DNA of 64,000 nucleotides from Aquisphaera insulae (GTDB lineage Bacteria; Planctomycetota; Planctomycetia; Isosphaerales; Isosphaeraceae). Positions 61,171 through 64,000 of this stretch are shown piece after piece. Positions within the stretch are counted from its first letter, which is position 1. Every line of letters starts with the position of its first letter. The DNA is taken from assembly GCF_011064615.1 (NCBI RefSeq), contig NZ_JAALJH010000012.1, forward strand, positions 1 through 64,000, given 5' to 3'. Below the pieces are notes generated by a model that saw nothing but the letters and a program-made list of their open reading frames with translations, was not told the origin of the DNA and did no database searches. Made by a program: the position numbers and the translations under genes.

Positions 61171-63960
61171 TTACGAGGCCTTGAGGGAAGGGCCGGCTCC
61201 CGGCCCCGGTGATCGGGCGTCGGGGTCGTGGCGGGTCGAGGGGACCTGCAGCCCGCCCCCGCCCTTCGGGCCGGGGTCGATCACGCCGCTGGCCCTCAGC
61301 AGGCTGGTCGCGTCGGCGAGCAGGCCGACGGTGTCGAGATCCTTCTCGTGCGGGTGCCGGGCGAGCCATTCCGCGGCCTGCTCGTAGCGGAAGCGGGCCT
61401 TGGCGCGGTCGCCCACGAGGCTCAGCGCCATCGCCTGCGGCAGCCAGTCGTGCGGGTCGCCGCCACCGCCGTGCAGGATCATGCCGTGGTCCAGGGCCTC
61501 GAGCGCGCCCTTCGGGTCGTTGGCGCGGATCCGCGCTATACCCAGGGTGTTCCAGAGCTCCCACCGGGACGGCGCCCGTTCCACGGCGCGGAGGCTCAGG
61601 TCGACGGCCCGCTTCGCCTCCTCGGCGGAGGCGCCGGGCCGCTTCACCAGCCGCCAGGATTCGTTGTTGAGCAGGACCGGATCGTTCGGATCCAGGTCCC
61701 TCGCGAGCAGGAGGATGCGGCCGGCCCGCTCCCGGTCGACGTCCTCCAGCGTCACGGCGATGCCGCTGCCGAACTGGGCGGCGGTGTAGCGCGCCTCCAT
61801 CGAGCCGCCCCGCGCCTCGGAGGCGATGGTCTCCCAGATCTCCCCGGTCTCCAGGACCAGGGCGGCCGACTCCTCGGGGCGGTCGAGGCCATGGAGCGTG
61901 GCCGCGAGCCTGGCCAGGTCGCGCGCGAGCCGGAGTCGGTTCAGGACGAGGCGGCCGTCATCGGCGATCCCGGTGTGGGCCAGGCCCTGCCTCGGGAGGG
62001 GCCGCGAATCGGGCTTCTCCGCCACGACCCGGCGGAGCTCGACGACCCGGCGGTAGGACGCCTCGGCGTCCGCGAGCTGCCCCGTCTGGCTCTGGAAGGA
62101 GGCCAGGCTGGTCAGGGCGGCGGCCAGGCCGCTCCGCGTCTCGGAGGGGTCCTGCCGGGCGGCGACCTCGGCCTCGTAGAGCTCGATCGCCTTCCGATAC
62201 GCGATCGACGGGTCGACCGAGAGGTAGGCGGGATGTCGCTTCATCTGGCGGAGCACCGCCTGGGAGTAGCCCATGCGGTGGTGGGCCGCCGCGACCATCT
62301 CGCGCATCTCCGGGTCGTCCCCGTAGAGGGCGATGATCTCCCGGTAGTAGTCGATCGCCCCGATGTAGAATTGATTGCTGCGCGGGTCCGCGTCCATGGC
62401 CTCCATCCGCCCCAGGGCATCGCCCGCCAGGGCATCGGCGATGGCGAAAGACTTCCGCAGGGCCTGGCGGGCCCGCTCGTTGTCCTCGCGGGCGAAGCGG
62501 TACGCGACCGCGAGCGCGGCGGAGCCGAGCGCCCCGCCGATGAGGATGACCGCCGCCGCGGTCGCCACGGCGGTCCGGTGCCGTCGTGCCCACCGCGCCA
62601 GCCGCTCCCCGGACGACGGCCGTCGCGCCAGGATCGGCCTGTCCTCGAGGAACCGCCTCAGGTCGTCGGCCAGGGCCGCGGCCGTGGCGTAGCGGTGCGC
62701 CGGGTCCTTGGCGATCGCCTTCAGGACGATCGTCTCCAGGTCCCGCGGCATCGTCGCCGCCAGGCCCCTCGGCGCGGGGGGCTCCTCCATGGCGATCTGG
62801 TGGAGCAGCTCGTGGCGGTCCTTGCCGTCGAAGGCCGGGCGGAGCGTCATCAGCTCATAGAGCGTGATCCCCAGCGAGTAGATGTCGGTCCGCTGGTCGA
62901 CCACGCCGCGGCGCGCCGCCGCCTGCTCCGGGCTCATGTAGCGGAGGGTCCCCACCATCTCCCCCGTCCGCGTGAGGCCGTCCTCGCCCTGGAATCGCGC
63001 CAGGCCGAAGTCCGTGACCCACAGGTCCCCGCTCCGGTCGATCATCAGGTTCGCGGGCTTGATGTCGCGATGGAGCACCCCCATGCCGTGCGCGTGCTCC
63101 AGGGCCTCCGCCGCCTGCAGGCCCAGCCGCGCCGCGGCCCGGAAGAAGGCCGGCCCGCTCCCGGATTCGCCCGGCGGCTCCCACGGGGGGCCGCCCGAAT
63201 GCCCCGGGTCCTCCGACGTCGTGGACAGGGCCGCCGGTCCGGTCACCTCCGCCGTGTCGTCCCCCCGCGGCGGGGCTTCCGCCGTCGAGGAATTCGGCAA
63301 ATCCGGGGCGCCGTCGGGCGGCGCCGCCCCCGGCCCTGCCCGGGCCTGCTGGAGGTCACGGATCACCGCGGCGAGCGTGCGGCCCTCGATGAACTGCATC
63401 GCGTAGAAGTGGGCCCCGCGCTCGCTGCCCACGGCGAAGACCGGCACGATGTGGGGGTGGTGCAGGTGCGCCGCCGCCTGCGCCTCCAGTTGGAACCGCT
63501 GCCGCTGCGCCGGGTCGAGCGACGCGGCCGACGGCAGGACCTTCAGCGCGACCCGCCTCCCCAGGGCGATTTGCTCCGCCTCGTAGACGACGCCCATGCC
63601 TCCGCTGCCGACCACGCGGAGGATCCGGAACCCGCCCAGGCACGTCGATGGCGGGATCTCCTGCTCGGCCGGCGAGCACGACGGGTCGATGTCGGGGCTC
63701 GCCAGCGGCCATCCGGCCGACTGCACGAACGAGAGGCCGTCCAGGCATTCCTCCAGCGGGCCGGCGATCTCCGCATGCCGGGCGAGGAACGCCGCGCGAT
63801 CGGGCCGCTGCATCCCCTCCCGCAGCGCCAGGTATTCCTCCAGCGCCGCCACGACGCGCGCGTCGTCATGGTCGATCGGCAGGACGTCCGTCCCGTCCTG
63901 CGGCTTCGGCTCGAAGGTAGACTCCCCTCGGCCCGCGGCTTGCGATGTCCGCTCGCCCAT
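61171..63960 (-). CDS. Membrane Ser/Thr protein kinase with TPR region
   Basis: 929 residues. Kinase domain about 110-460: GSGGMGVVYEAEQ, VALKVLP, HRDIKPANLM, DFGLARF and GTLRYMSPEQA, all canonical, with a Pro/Gly/Ser-rich insert of about 70 residues before the catalytic loop. A membrane helix (VATAAAVILIGGALGSAALAVAYRF) precedes a TPR-like region (AALTSLASFQSQTGQLADAEASYRRV, ELWNTLGIARIRANDPKGAL). This architecture is common in planctomycetes, usually preceded by an ECF sigma factor; the corresponding gene would lie outside the window's right edge. Start ATG 63960. Confidence 0.9.
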   Translation of the reverse strand: MGERTSQAAGRGESTFEPKPQDGTDVLPIDHDDARVVAALEEYLALREGMQRPDRAAFLARHAEIAGPLEECLDGLSFVQSAGWPLASPDIDPSCSPAEQEIPPSTCLGGFRILRVVGSGGMGVVYEAEQIALGRRVALKVLPSAASLDPAQRQRFQLEAQAAAHLHHPHIVPVFAVGSERGAHFYAMQFIEGRTLAAVIRDLQQARAGPGAAPPDGAPDLPNSSTAEAPPRGDDTAEVTGPAALSTTSEDPGHSGGPPWEPPGESGSGPAFFRAAARLGLQAAEALEHAHGMGVLHRDIKPANLMIDRSGDLWVTDFGLARFQGEDGLTRTGEMVGTLRYMSPEQAAARRGVVDQRTDIYSLGITLYELMTLRPAFDGKDRHELLHQIAMEEPPAPRGLAATMPRDLETIVLKAIAKDPAHRYATAAALADDLRRFLEDRPILARRPSSGERLARWARRHRTAVATAAAVILIGGALGSAALAVAYRFAREDNERARQALRKSFAIADALAGDALGRMEAMDADPRSNQFYIGAIDYYREIIALYGDDPEMREMVAAAHHRMGYSQAVLRQMKRHPAYLSVDPSIAYRKAIELYEAEVAARQDPSETRSGLAAALTSLASFQSQTGQLADAEASYRRVVELRRVVAEKPDSRPLPRQGLAHTGIADDGRLVLNRLRLARDLARLAATLHGLDRPEESAALVLETGEIWETIASEARGGSMEARYTAAQFGSGIAVTLEDVDRERAGRILLLARDLDPNDPVLLNNESWRLVKRPGASAEEAKRAVDLSLRAVERAPSRWELWNTLGIARIRANDPKGALEALDHGMILHGGGGDPHDWLPQAMALSLVGDRAKARFRYEQAAEWLARHPHEKDLDTVGLLADATSLLRASGVIDPGPKGGGGLQVPSTRHDPDARSPGPGAGPSLKAS

Positions 63961-64000
63961 GGTACCCCCTGACTTCGAGCGGCCGACACGATCGAATTCC

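Overview
The window is a GC-rich chromosomal segment from a planctomycete, most likely the Isosphaeraceae (Singulisphaera/Aquisphaera/Paludisphaera type). The evidence is the gene families: a DUF1559 pseudopilin-like protein next to a small lipoprotein, a TIGR03067 protein, LEPR-XLL surface proteins, PEP-CTERM proteins, ECF sigma factor plus Ser/Thr kinase pairs, and BlaI/M56 pairs carrying carboxypeptidase-regulatory-like domains. No rRNA, tRNA, CRISPR array or transposase was found. The species assignment is inference.

Region by region. 0.5-3.5 kb: a LarA-type racemase and, divergently, a secreted hexapeptide-repeat protein. 3.6-11 kb: a trans-4-hydroxy-L-proline catabolic set (D-amino-acid dehydrogenase, 4-hydroxyproline epimerase, DapA-family deaminase, aldehyde dehydrogenase) with a divergent PAS-AraC regulator, interrupted by an internally duplicated secreted protein. 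11-18.4 kb: a secreted beta-sandwich protein, then BlaI and two tandem M56 antirepressor-like proteins, with gene relics between the copies. 18.6-24.1 kb: a five-gene operon of LEPR-XLL membrane protein, ECF sigma factor, Ser/Thr kinase with TPRs and two small proteins. 24.4-31.5 kb: a sulfotransferase, a repeat-bearing surface protein, two tandem TolC-family proteins and a DJ-1/PfpI protein. 31.8-37 kb: small secreted proteins, DUF1559 plus lipoprotein, a Tat-exported isonitrile hydratase homologue and two PEP-CTERM proteins.

The centrepiece is 37.0-49.1 kb. An acyl-AMP ligase (ScoC/FadD10-like), a TauD-family Fe(II)/2-oxoglutarate enzyme (ScoE/Rv0097-like), an FcoT-type hot-dog protein (ScoD/Rv0098-like) and two large assembly-line proteins lie in one direction with overlapping or short junctions. 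This is the gene set that makes isonitrile lipopeptides in actinobacteria (Streptomyces scoA-E; Mycobacterium tuberculosis Rv0097-Rv0101), here in a planctomycete and rearranged. The ACP is fused to a ketosynthase and a second ACP in front of the first NRPS module, and the last module ends in a thioesterase. The substrate codes of both adenylation domains suggest basic amino acids. Two FtsX-type permeases follow, and a convergent RND pump with its adaptor lies beyond. About 2.8 kb upstream, a secreted homologue of isonitrile hydratase suggests the product, possibly a metal-binding isonitrile, is processed outside the cytoplasm.

56.7-64 kb: an ECF sigma factor with a Cache-sensor Ser/Thr kinase, a TIGR03067 protein, an AraC/GyrI-like regulator and a second TPR kinase that reaches almost to the window end. 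Coordinates and starts were chosen by eye; domain calls rest on motif recognition without database searches.
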